From: Marinagarivorans algicola
GTDB taxonomy: Bacteria > Pseudomonadota > Gammaproteobacteria > Pseudomonadales > Cellvibrionaceae
NCBI RefSeq assembly: GCF_001292705.1
Contig: NZ_LGAK01000016.1
Span: forward strand, 1 to 64,000
DNA: 64,000 nucleotides
Direction: 5' to 3'
A program made the position numbers and the translations under genes. Each line of letters opens with the position of its first letter. Within the stretch, counting starts at the first letter, position 1. This document shows positions 1 to 7,586 of the stretch, in pieces. The notes beneath the pieces were generated by a model. The model was not told the origin of the DNA, ran no database searches, and saw only the letters and a list, made by a program, of their open reading frames with translations.

Positions 1-62
1 TGTAAGTTGTTATTTAAGTTGAGTACCTTTGTTTTGGTGGTTAATTGTGCGGGCTGTTAGGC
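1..62 (-). other. Partial integron attC site at left edge
   Basis: Read on the - strand, positions 62 to 50 give GTGCCTAACAGCC, which holds the RYYYAAC half of an attC site. The partner GTTRRRY half would lie left of position 1. It would end the cassette at 62-241 and shows that the array continues beyond the window. Only one arm is visible, so the call rests on the consensus and on two complete attC-like sites to its right in the same orientation. Confidence 0.45.
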
Positions 63-238
63 ACTATAAATGGTTTAACTGATATGTTGATAGACAGAAC
101 TGCAAGGACAGGCACTCGTTTTAATAATAACCACCTTACCGCTATCGGTTGAATTGTTCACTTAAGCGTAGAAATTGGTTGATTATTATGCAAACTTTTG
201 GGTGAGTGTCCCTGCAAGTTTAATGCTCGCACTCATGA
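63..238. other. Integron cassette with no recognisable gene
   Basis: About 180 bp between two attC-like sites with no convincing reading frame on either strand. Positions 98-127 match 2097-2126, at the break point of the truncated integrase gene, base for base over 30 bp. An imperfect inverted copy of that end (GAGTGTCCCTGCAAG) lies near 205-219, so the interior looks like a small repeat element of about 120 bp. Confidence 0.45.
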
Positions 239-369
239 CAGGTAACGCTCCGCTAAGGGGCCGGAGCTGTGTTGATGGTTTTGCGTTAGCGTAGCGAATA
301 AACGCAGAACGAGCAACGCAGCAGAGGTCCAGGCCGTTTACGGCCGAGCCTTGAGCGGCTTGTTAGCTG
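239..369 (-). other. attC-like recombination site
   Basis: On the - strand the site runs from GCTAACAAGCCGCTCAAGG (about 369-351) to CCTTAGCGGAGCGTTACC (about 258-241). These arms pair imperfectly and leave unpaired bases, as folded attC sites do. A second internal inverted repeat (GGCCGTAAACGGCC) and a long central stretch fill about 130 bp, within the VCR-like size range. The DUF2199 gene's TAA stop lies in the first core site, the usual cassette arrangement. Confidence 0.7.
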
Positions 370-869
370 TGCATGCACTCTTCAGCGATTTCTTGCGCCC
401 TAGATATACTAATGCCATTTTCAAAATCATTAACAAACTCATGCTCGGATTCATGTGGAACGAGCTGCGGTCTTTGATTGTTTTCTTGAGGCTGTACATC
501 AAGCTTTAGTGCATATGTGTTTTCGTAACACGGTATATAGTTTGATAAAAAGCCAAAATAACAATCTTCAGTATCAGGCTCGTCATAAGTCTCTACGTAC
601 CTATCGTAACTTGCTTTACTTAACGAACTCCATACTCCCCAAGTAAACGGCTCGGCAACACCGATGATTGGTATTTCTATAACTGCACGTACAAAATAAT
701 GAGTTCCATCTTCATCTGTATAGAAACAAAGATCTTCGGTAAGCTTCCCAGCTTTTTGAACTTCTTCGCTCTGCTCCAAATACGGATCTGGTGCGTTAAA
801 TCCGAAACTGGGTGAGCCTTCATGAATCTCTTCACACGAAGAGCATTTAAAACTAAATATTCCTGCCAT
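363..869 (-). CDS. DUF2199 domain protein (integron cassette gene)
   Basis: 168 residues. The N-terminus carries FKCSSCEEIHEG followed by PSFGFNAPDPY, the CxxC-x-x-x-H-x-G and aromatic/Pro pattern of the DUF2199 family, whose function is unknown. The CxxC pair at residues 9-12 may bind a metal. No signal peptide or membrane segment is seen, so the product is probably cytosolic. The gene is flanked by two attC-like sites and reads in the same direction as the FRG gene, so it is the second cassette counted from the integrase. The stop codon lies inside the downstream attC. AGAG shortly before the ATG at 869 is a plausible ribosome site. The family call is fairly sure; a role cannot be given. 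Confidence 0.75.
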   Translation of the reverse strand: MAGIFSFKCSSCEEIHEGSPSFGFNAPDPYLEQSEEVQKAGKLTEDLCFYTDEDGTHYFVRAVIEIPIIGVAEPFTWGVWSSLSKASYDRYVETYDEPDTEDCYFGFLSNYIPCYENTYALKLDVQPQENNQRPQLVPHESEHEFVNDFENGISISRAQEIAEECMHS

Positions 870-885
870 GCATGATCTCTAAAGT

Positions 886-1004
886 ACTGCTAACGCCTAG
901 CTCACCGGACCATATTGCGGAGAGCGTTTTGTGTAAAATGGAGCGCAGCGAATACACAAAACGAGCGTAGTAATATGGGTCCGCGTGCAGCTAATTGTTA
1001 TGTG
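886..1004 (-). other. attC-like recombination site
   Basis: On the - strand the site begins ACATAACAATTAGCTGC (about 1004-987) and ends GTGAGCTAGGCGTTAGC (about 905-888). The outer arms pair over GGTCCG and AGCTA with single extra bases on one side, the hallmark of attC extrahelical bases. The interior continues the hairpin: CCATATT pairs with AATATGG and CGTTTTGTGTA with TACACAAAACG. Length is about 119 bp. It separates the FRG and DUF2199 cassettes. Confidence 0.75.
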
Positions 1005-1006
1005 AT

Positions 1007-1699
1007 TTACCGTATTCCATTTATCCAGTTGATATACTTGCAAGTACTTTCAACGCCCTGATAAATAAACTCGTGATTTATTCCAAGTTTATCGAGTTGT
1101 TTCAATAGCGCCGACTTTCTAGCTTTAGGCACTATTTTTCCGATTATTTCATCAGAATATTCGGCATTAGCTCCCAAATGAACAAATGCTTTATCTTTTT
1201 GAGAGTATCTGTGTACAGTAAACCAAGCATTCTGAGATGCAATTCGAGCATTATTTATGTTCGGTTTCCAGATTTTAGTTTTACTCAAACGAAATGGTGT
1301 TTTGTCTTTTTTGGTATCTACAAACATATTCTTGTTTGTGACGATCATATAAACATGCCCATCTTTAGATTCATCTAAATCAGAGCAAGCAAACCATAAA
1401 GCCACTAAAGGGTTTGTAGTCCAATCTAGTAATCTCGTAGCCAGACCATAATGCTGTGCATATGCCAACTTGTCCCATTCAGACATACCCGAGAAATCAG
1501 CATCACCAGCTAGTCGCCTAGATAGCTCCTCAACCATTTCCCTTTCAACTGCAACTGTATTCTTCTTTGGGTCACTACGTGCAATTTTAGGATATAAAGG
1601 ATAGTGCCCACCCTGTCCTCTAAAGAGAAGCAACACTTCAGATTCAAATGCTGGAGCCATTTTTAAATAATCTGAAACGCAGTTTATTTCGTTATCCAT
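1007..1699 (-). CDS. FRG domain protein (integron cassette gene)
   Basis: 230 residues. The FRG domain is clear: LLLFRGQGGHYPLYPKIAR near residues 24-42, then AYAQHYGLATRLLDWTTNP near 85-103 and ALWFACSDL after it, the conserved order for this family. FRG proteins have no settled biochemical role, and some occur in mobile or defence settings. No signal peptide or membrane segment is visible. The ATG at 1699 follows AAGAGAG at good spacing. It would be the first cassette next to the integrase remnant, the position usually best expressed from an integron promoter. Its stop is 3 bases from the attC. A toxin or defence role would be inference from context only. Confidence 0.85.
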   Translation of the reverse strand: MDNEINCVSDYLKMAPAFESEVLLLFRGQGGHYPLYPKIARSDPKKNTVAVEREMVEELSRRLAGDADFSGMSEWDKLAYAQHYGLATRLLDWTTNPLVALWFACSDLDESKDGHVYMIVTNKNMFVDTKKDKTPFRLSKTKIWKPNINNARIASQNAWFTVHRYSQKDKAFVHLGANAEYSDEIIGKIVPKARKSALLKQLDKLGINHEFIYQGVESTCKYINWINGIR

Positions 1700-1738
1700 A
1701 CACTCTCTTAATATTTATAGAATACACAGCGCCTGAGC

Positions 1739-1810
1739 ACATAACATTATATTAGACGGAAAAAATCCATATATCTCTGGACCTCAATCCGTATATCTAA
1801 GTTTTCCACC
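1739..1810 (-). other. Probable attI / first-cassette junction
   Basis: A GTTATGT core on the - strand (1745-1739) stands just upstream of the FRG gene and matches the core at the end of that cassette's own attC. The DNA to its right belongs to the integrase side and holds two copies of AGACGGAAAAAATC (near 1754 and 1873), possibly integrase-binding direct repeats. The boundary is placed by position and core match only. Confidence 0.35.
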
Positions 1811-1927
1811 AATCTAGCATGGCTCAAGCCCGCGTGGCAAGCCTGATACAGAGCCGCACCAATCTAGAGCATAGATAGACGGAAAAAATCTATGCCATTT
1901 CAAGAAAAATACCGAATCGCCCCTAAA

Positions 1928-1943
1928 CTGTATACTTAAACAG
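1928..1943 (+). promoter_or_regulatory. LexA (SOS) box upstream of intI remnant
   Basis: CTGTATACTTAAACAG is a perfect CTGT-N8-ACAG LexA site and ends 19 bases before the integrase ATG. SOS control of intI by LexA at this spacing is established for Vibrio and mobile integrons. Its survival suggests that truncation of the gene is fairly recent. Confidence 0.85.
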
Positions 1944-1962
1944 TTAAAATTAAGGTATCTCC

Positions 1963-2139
1963 ATGGCTCATTCACCCTTCCTAAATGATATCCACAAGCA
2001 TATGGTTTCACATCACTATGCACTACGCACGATCCAAACCTATACCTTTTGGGTCAAGCGTTACATCCTGTTCCATCAAAAACAGCACCCCAATACAACT
2101 GCAAGGACAGGCACTCGTTTTAATAACCACCAAGCATAA
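1963..2139 (+). pseudogene. intI: Integron integrase, 5' fragment only
   Basis: The frame from ATG 1963 reads MAHSPFLNDIHKHM, then HHYALRTIQTYTFWVKRYI and LFHQKQHP, the N-terminal SAM-like core-binding region of IntI tyrosine recombinases (compare the usual SPFL, HYSxRTExTYxxWIxRFIxFHxxxHP pattern). Similarity stops after about residue 45, at base 2097, where a dispersed repeat begins. The frame then runs through repeat sequence to TAA at 2137-2139, giving 58 residues. A complete IntI is about 320 residues, so the whole catalytic domain with the Arg-His-Arg-Tyr residues is absent. Orientation is divergent from the cassettes, as in real integrons. A perfect LexA box precedes it. No other integrase fragment was recognised downstream. 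The call is confident, although the piece is short. Confidence 0.85.
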
Positions 2140-2566
2140 ATACTCAAAGCTAATATCATTTGGTTTTAACAAGCTTACCGGCACGCACATTTAAAGCCGG
2201 CGGGGATTGATGTCTCAGGCCCTTATGCGTCGGGAACGCGTATGGAGTGCCCATGGATGGCTTGAACGCGCCAGAGAAATCGATACGCGGCGGCGCCACA
2301 TCAAGGCGTGGACTTTCAGGAATATAGGCTTTCAGGGACAGGCACTCGTTTTAATAACCTCCAAGCATAAATACTCAAAGCTAATACCATTTAATTTTAA
2401 CAAACTCACCGGCACGCACATTTAAAGCCGCCGGGGATTGATTTCTCGGGCCCTTATGCGTCGGGAACGCGTATGGAGTGACCATGGATGGCTTGAACGC
2501 GCCAGAGAAATCGATACGCGGCGGCGCCACACCAAGGCGTGGACTTTCAGGGATATGGGCTTTCAG
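2105..2566. repeat. 231-bp tandem repeat, two copies
   Basis: Copy one spans about 2105-2335 and copy two about 2336-2566, each starting at GGACAGGCACTCG, with a degenerate third start (GGAACAGACACTCG) from 2566. The copies differ at scattered bases, so the duplication is not brand new. They hold short frames ending in the same LTGTHI, but these lie inside the repeat and look non-coding. The repeat begins where intI is cut. Confidence 0.8.
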
Positions 2567-2612
2567 GAACAGACACTCGCTTTACTTTAATACCATTCAC
2601 TAAAAACCAGCC

Positions 2613-2710
2613 ACACCACTCATTCAAGGCCTTTGGCGGCAGGATGCCGACTGTTATGTTAACTGGAGCCTACAGGGAGTTACTTGCCACGTGCCTTGAA
2701 TGAGTGGTGT
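2613..2710. repeat. Perfect 18-bp inverted repeat (hairpin element)
   Basis: ACACCACTCATTCAAGGC at 2613-2630 is the exact reverse complement of 2693-2710, with 62 bases between. The interior carries GGCGGCAGGATGCCG, itself partly palindromic. It could be a small mobile element or a stable hairpin. No clear target duplication is seen. The remaining DNA to the mutS start (2711-2931) shows no gene and presumably holds the mutS promoter. Confidence 0.65.
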
Positions 2711-2931
2711 AGATGGCGCCGTGCACGAATGGCAGACCGCCCCTTCTAATACTCGTACTCACACCCATCCCAACATACAAATACCTCACCTAATGGCGAT
2801 AGCGCTCACCCAGCCTTAGTACATTTTGATACAATTGCCGCGCTTAAATAGTAAAGCCCTCCTTTTTTACATTGAGCCCCCCTGCTTTAATAAGCCGTAT
2901 GAATAACCCGCATTAATAAGAAGTCACCCAC

Positions 2932-5622
2932 ATGCCAAAAACCGCCGCCCAGCACACCCCCATGATGCAGCAATACCTACGTATCAAAGCCGATCACGCC
3001 AATGAGCTTGTGTTTTACCGCATGGGCGACTTTTATGAGATATTTTTTGATGACGCAAAGTTGGCCTCTAAAGTACTGGATATTACGCTAACAGCACGCG
3101 GCAAAAGCGGTGGCGAGCCCATTCCTATGGCGGGCATTCCTTTTCATGCGGCCGAAGGCTACCTCGCCAAACTTGTGCGCCAAGGTATTTCGGTCGCTAT
3201 TTGCGAACAAATAGGCGACCCAGCCACCAGCAAAGGCCCCGTCGAGCGTAAAGTGGTGCGCGTGGTCACACCTGGCACCGTCAGCGACGAGGCACTGCTT
3301 GATGCTGGCCGTGATAACTTATTAGTGGCCGTTGCCCAAAGCGATAATCACTTTGGTATTGCCACGCTCGATATGGGCAGTGGGCGGTTTTGCGTATTAG
3401 AAGTGATTGGCGAAACCGCCTTAATGGGCGAGCTAGAGCGACTGCGCCCAGCCGAGCTTTTAATACCCGAGCTTTTTAGCCTTAATGATTACACCTTACC
3501 CACAGGCGGCCTACGCAAACGCCCCGAGTGGGAGTTTGATAGCGAGCAAGGCCACCGCGTATTGTGCGAGCACTTTGGCACCAAAGATTTACAAGGCTTT
3601 GGCTGCGGCCAAATGTATGCGGCAATTGCCGCCGCCGGCTGCCTATATGGCTACGCAAAAGAAACCCAGCGCAGCGACCTTGCGCATTTATCGGGCCTAG
3701 CCGTCGAGAATATCGAACAAACCGTAACAATGGATAGCGCCACCCGTCGCAACCTTGAACTGGATGTTAACTTAAATGGCGGCGAAGAAAACACCCTGTT
3801 TGGCGTACTCAATAGCACCTGTACTGCAATGGGCGGCCGCTTGCTTAAACGCTGGCTGCACAAACCCTTGCGCTGTGAAGCCACTATTCTTGCTCGCCAA
3901 AGCGGCATTAGCGCCTTACTTAGCCACTACCACTTTGAGCAATTGCGTCAGCCGCTTAAACACATTGGTGATATGGAGCGCATTTTGGGCCGCGTGGCAC
4001 TGCGCTCTGCCCGCCCACGCGACTTATCGCGGTTATGTAGTTCGCTGGGGGCCTTTCCTGAGGTACAAGTACAGCTTGCCGCTATAAATAACCCGCACCT
4101 TACCAGTCTGGCCACTCAAATTAATGAGTTTCCGGCGCTGGTCACCACGCTTGAAAAAGCCATTATCGAAAACCCACCCGTCGTAATTCGCGATGGCGGG
4201 GTGATTGCACAAGGGTATGATGCCGAGCTGGATGAACTGCGCAATATTAGCTCTAACGCGGGGCAATACTTAGTCGACCTAGAAACTCGCGAGCGCGAGC
4301 GCACCGGCGTCCCCACACTTAAAGTCGGCTACAACCGCGTACACGGTTATTTTATTGAAATGACCAGCGCCCAAGCCGACAAAGCCCCCGCCGACTATAT
4401 TCGCCGACAAACGCTCAAAAATGCCGAGCGCTTTATTACCCCCGAGCTTAAAGAATTTGAAGACAAGGCCCTATCGGCCAAAAGTCGTGCGCTCACTCGC
4501 GAAAAAGCCCTTTACGAAGCACTGATCGAAACCTGTAACGAGCAACTGCTTGCACTGCAACGCGCCGCCGCTGCCGTGAGCGAGCTTGATGTATTAACCG
4601 GCCTTGCCGAACGCGCCGAGCACTTAAACTTATGTTGCCCGCAAATTGTTGAAGACGCCGGTATTAAAATTACCAAAGGTCGCCACCCCGTGGTGGAAGA
4701 TGTGCTCGAAACCCCCTTTGTACCTAACAATGTGATGTGTGATGACGAGCGCCGCATGCTGGTGATTACTGGGCCAAACATGGGCGGTAAGTCGACCTAT
4801 ATGCGCCAAACAGCCTTAATTGTATTGCTCGCACAAATAGGCAGCTACGTACCCGCCCAAGCGTGCGAACTAAGCTTGGTTGATCGTATTTTTACCCGTA
4901 TAGGCTCATCAGATGACTTAGCTGGTGGCCGCTCAACCTTTATGGTTGAAATGACCGAAACCGCCAACATTTTGCACAATGCAACCGCACAAAGCTTAGT
5001 ATTGATGGATGAAGTGGGCCGTGGCACCAGCACTTACGATGGTTTGTCACTGGCTTGGGCTTGCGCCGAATACCTAGCTAAAGAGCTGCAAGCCTTTACC
5101 TTATTTGCCACCCATTACTTTGAGATAACAACGCTAGCGGCTCAAATACCCAGCGTACACAACGTACACCTTAGCGCGACCGAGCATAACGATAACATCG
5201 TATTTTTACACAGCATTGAAGAAGGCCCTGCCAGTAAAAGCTACGGCTTACAAGTGGCCAAACTTGCCGGTATTCCTGCGCCGGTTATTTATAATGCACA
5301 GTGCCAACTGGCTAGGCTAGAGGGTCAGCCCGCACCCGAGCCCATGGTCATACCGGCACCGGTATACGCTCAACCCGAGCCCATAGTTGCAGCGCCCGCA
5401 AAACCCCTAACACCGGCGCCTGAACCAGTACCTGCGCCAGCACCAACATCTGCAGTTGCAAACGCCTACACTAAAAGCACCAACCACAAGGCGCAAGGCC
5501 CTCAACCCGACCTATTTGGTAGCACTAGCTTAGTCGAAGATGCCCTGAATAATTGCGACCCCAACACACTAACCCCCTTTGATGCATTACAATTGATCTA
5601 TGAACTAAAAAAAATGGTATAA
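2932..5622 (+). CDS. mutS: DNA mismatch repair ATPase MutS
   Basis: 896 residues. MutS binds mismatched DNA as a clamp and recruits MutL in methyl-directed repair. Visible features are the mismatch-reading motif MGDFYEIF (Phe 34, Glu 36), the Walker [10 protein letters not shown] near residue 616, the MDEVGRGTS Walker B region and the ATHYFE motif. The C-terminus ends [15 protein letters not shown], the tetramer-forming helix pair. Between the ATPase domain and that end lies a Pro/Ala-rich linker (about residues 800-855), longer than in E. coli (853 residues in all), followed by QPDLFG, a beta-clamp-binding type motif. fdxA follows 160 bases later, the usual order in this group. AAGAAG precedes the ATG. 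Confidence 0.98.
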   Translation: MPKTAAQHTPMMQQYLRIKADHANELVFYRMGDFYEIFFDDAKLASKVLDITLTARGKSGGEPIPMAGIPFHAAEGYLAKLVRQGISVAICEQIGDPATSKGPVERKVVRVVTPGTVSDEALLDAGRDNLLVAVAQSDNHFGIATLDMGSGRFCVLEVIGETALMGELERLRPAELLIPELFSLNDYTLPTGGLRKRPEWEFDSEQGHRVLCEHFGTKDLQGFGCGQMYAAIAAAGCLYGYAKETQRSDLAHLSGLAVENIEQTVTMDSATRRNLELDVNLNGGEENTLFGVLNSTCTAMGGRLLKRWLHKPLRCEATILARQSGISALLSHYHFEQLRQPLKHIGDMERILGRVALRSARPRDLSRLCSSLGAFPEVQVQLAAINNPHLTSLATQINEFPALVTTLEKAIIENPPVVIRDGGVIAQGYDAELDELRNISSNAGQYLVDLETRERERTGVPTLKVGYNRVHGYFIEMTSAQADKAPADYIRRQTLKNAERFITPELKEFEDKALSAKSRALTREKALYEALIETCNEQLLALQRAAAAVSELDVLTGLAERAEHLNLCCPQIVEDAGIKITKGRHPVVEDVLETPFVPNNVMCDDERRMLVITGPNMGGKSTYMRQTALIVLLAQIGSYVPAQACELSLVDRIFTRIGSSDDLAGGRSTFMVEMTETANILHNATAQSLVLMDEVGRGTSTYDGLSLAWACAEYLAKELQAFTLFATHYFEITTLAAQIPSVHNVHLSATEHNDNIVFLHSIEEGPASKSYGLQVAKLAGIPAPVIYNAQCQLARLEGQPAPEPMVIPAPVYAQPEPIVAAPAKPLTPAPEPVPAPAPTSAVANAYTKSTNHKAQGPQPDLFGSTSLVEDALNNCDPNTLTPFDALQLIYELKKMV

Positions 5623-5782
5623 GGCCCAGGCTAGTTATACTTTCTTTTAGCGTCGCACCTGTTAAAATGCGGCGTTTATAACCATACCAACTCGGCACTA
5701 GGCTATTTTTAGCGGTGTTTTTGCTGACTAACGCAAGCCCGCTAAGCGCCAACATATGCCCGACTAAACTTGAGGTGATGCA

Positions 5783-6106
5783 ATGACATTTGTTGTGGGT
5801 GATAACTGCATAAAATGTAAACATACAGACTGCGTAGAAGTATGCCCTGTAGACTGTTTTTACGAAGGACCAAACACACTGGTGATTCATCCTGATGAGT
5901 GTATTGATTGCGCCTTGTGCGAACCAGAGTGCCCGGTTGATGCGATCTTTTCGGAAGATGAATTACCCGATGACCAAGAGGCCTTCTTAGAGCTTAATGC
6001 TGAGCTTGCAGAGGTATGGCCAAACATTACCGAGAAAAAAGACGCCCCTGCCGACGCCGACAAATGGGATGGCGTACCCAACAAGTTACAATACTTAGAG
6101 CGATAA
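5783..6106 (+). CDS. fdxA: Seven-iron ferredoxin FdxA
   Basis: 107 residues. It carries low-potential electrons through one 3Fe-4S and one 4Fe-4S cluster. The N-terminal half shows [18 protein letters not shown] and then [16 protein letters not shown], the two cluster motifs of the Azotobacter FdI/FdxA family. The acidic tail ending [13 protein letters not shown] is typical. AGGTGAT precedes the ATG. The electron partner is not evident from the neighbours. A strong terminator follows. Confidence 0.95.
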   Translation: MTFVVGDNCIKCKHTDCVEVCPVDCFYEGPNTLVIHPDECIDCALCEPECPVDAIFSEDELPDDQEAFLELNAELAEVWPNITEKKDAPADADKWDGVPNKLQYLER

Positions 6107-6240
6107 GCCTTGGCAGTATTTGCAGCGAGCAATATTTGTAACGAGTAGTATTTGTAACAAGTAGTACTCGGTCGTACATTTTGGTCGTCCGTTAATACCT
6201 ACAAGACCTGCGCCGCGCGATCACTGCTTACAACTTATTT

Positions 6241-6276
6241 AAAAGGCCACTCAAGTTTACTTGGGTGGCCTTTTTT
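6241..6276 (+). terminator. Rho-independent terminator after fdxA
   Basis: AAAGGCCACTCAAG pairs with CTTGGGTGGCCTTT around a short loop, followed by a run of T. It lies 135 bases after fdxA. It also shows that an upstream start at 6265 for the next gene would fall inside the terminator and is unlikely. Confidence 0.85.
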
Positions 6277-6339
6277 GCAAGCTTTTGGGAGTATAAACTC
6301 TGTGTACTCTTTCTTTACTATAGTGGCAGCCGACTTAGC

Positions 6340-7110
6340 ATGAACTCAAACCAAACAGTTTTTATTATTACTTTGCACCCACAATCACCCGAGGTAGTAT
6401 CGCTTGAGCGTGGTTTAATAAAAGAAGGGCTTGAGCCCTGTGTGTTTCCCGCTGTAGATGGCCGCGCCACATTGCCATCACTCGAGGCACTCTCTTCGCA
6501 GCTCAAGCGGCAAATTACAAAATCTAGCGATACTCACTTAACCGGTAGCGAGCTGGGCTGCTATTTATCGCACTACAGCGCCATTGCCTCGGCCTTTGAC
6601 AACAACTTAACACATGTCACAATAGTAGAAGACGACGTCACATTAATTGCTGGTCTGGGCGATCATATTAGGCAAATGATTGAGCTACCCACCCAATACC
6701 ACCATATTCGATTGATGGGGCTAAGAGTAAGAGCCCGTAAAATTGTGCAACCACTAGGCTCACACCACAAGATCACTCGGCCTATTAAAGGTGTACTCGG
6801 CACACAAGGGTATATATTAAATAGGGAAGGCATGGCTAAAGTACTGGCTCACGGCGCCAATATTGTGCACCCTATTGATGTGTATTATGACCGTTTTTGG
6901 GACTCTGGCATTAACACCTATTGCGTTGAGCCTTACCTTATTGCACACACCGAAAGACCCAGTAATATAGCCCATCCGATTAGCCGCTATAACGGTAAAA
7001 TGACCGAAAAAATCTTTCGCTTTAAATCGAGCCTTAACCGCCGATTACATTTAATACGCCATAGAGGTGATTTTTTTCCGTACTCAAAACCCACAAATCG
7101 CGACCTTTAA
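6340..7110 (+). CDS. Glycosyltransferase family 25 protein
   Basis: 256 residues from ATG 6340. The start MNSNQTVFIITLHPQSPEVVSLERGL matches the opening strand of GT25 enzymes, which add galactose or glucose to lipooligosaccharide or capsule. ELGCYLSHYSAIA (near residue 68) and the metal-binding acidic motif VEDDVTL near 96 are both family hallmarks. The C-terminal basic stretch may contact membrane. It stands alone, with no other LPS gene beside it, so the acceptor is unknown. An upstream in-frame ATG at 6265 lies in the fdxA terminator and was set aside. Confidence 0.85.
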   Translation: MNSNQTVFIITLHPQSPEVVSLERGLIKEGLEPCVFPAVDGRATLPSLEALSSQLKRQITKSSDTHLTGSELGCYLSHYSAIASAFDNNLTHVTIVEDDVTLIAGLGDHIRQMIELPTQYHHIRLMGLRVRARKIVQPLGSHHKITRPIKGVLGTQGYILNREGMAKVLAHGANIVHPIDVYYDRFWDSGINTYCVEPYLIAHTERPSNIAHPISRYNGKMTEKIFRFKSSLNRRLHLIRHRGDFFPYSKPTNRDL

Positions 7111-7586
7111 AAGCACTATTCAATACAGGGCTCTTCAGTACAGGGCTAACACGACAAAGACTTAAGAATAAGAGCACTCTTAGTGCCTTGCTACCTATGG
7201 CGCTCAGCACTACTAGCCCACCATACCCAATCATTATTTTTGATTGCCATGTTTTAAATTAGTAGTGCCTGTTATCAGCATGTTTCAGCTTAAACGCCCT
7301 ACCGATCTTTTAGCCTTTGATCAGTCACCTTCTAGCTATTTAAGCACTTGCGTTTAAAACATAAAAACTATCGCATAGGTCGCTAGAAGCTTTATTCATG
7401 ATCAAGTATATTGCTCACCGTTTTGCAGCTTGACCGATGGCCAATAAAAAATATAAGTGTCTTATTTTTACTTACATTCCAACACCCATTCAATAGGTCG
7501 CGCTGCCTGTAGCGGGTAAAGCCTAAGTGCTTACCCTAATAAACCACACATATTTCAAGACCTACCCAAATAGAGTCCACCCTACA
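7111..7586. other. Intergenic region before putA
   Basis: 476 bases without a convincing gene. An in-frame GTG at 7527 could extend PutA by 20 residues, but that leader has no family look. The stretch is AT-rich from about 7440 and presumably holds the putA promoter. No clear -35/-10 pair or operator was identified. Confidence 0.5.

Noticed and set aside
2207-2425. 72-codon frame on the + strand, and its relative at 1985-2194
   Set aside because: Both lie in the 231-bp repeat or across the intI remnant in another frame. The shared ending LTGTHI is due to the repeat.
6265-6339. Upstream extension of the GT25 gene
   Set aside because: It begins inside the fdxA terminator stem and encodes residues unlike the family.
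7527-7586. GTG start for PutA
   Set aside because: The 20 extra residues have no family match, and ATG 7587 gives a normal N-terminus.
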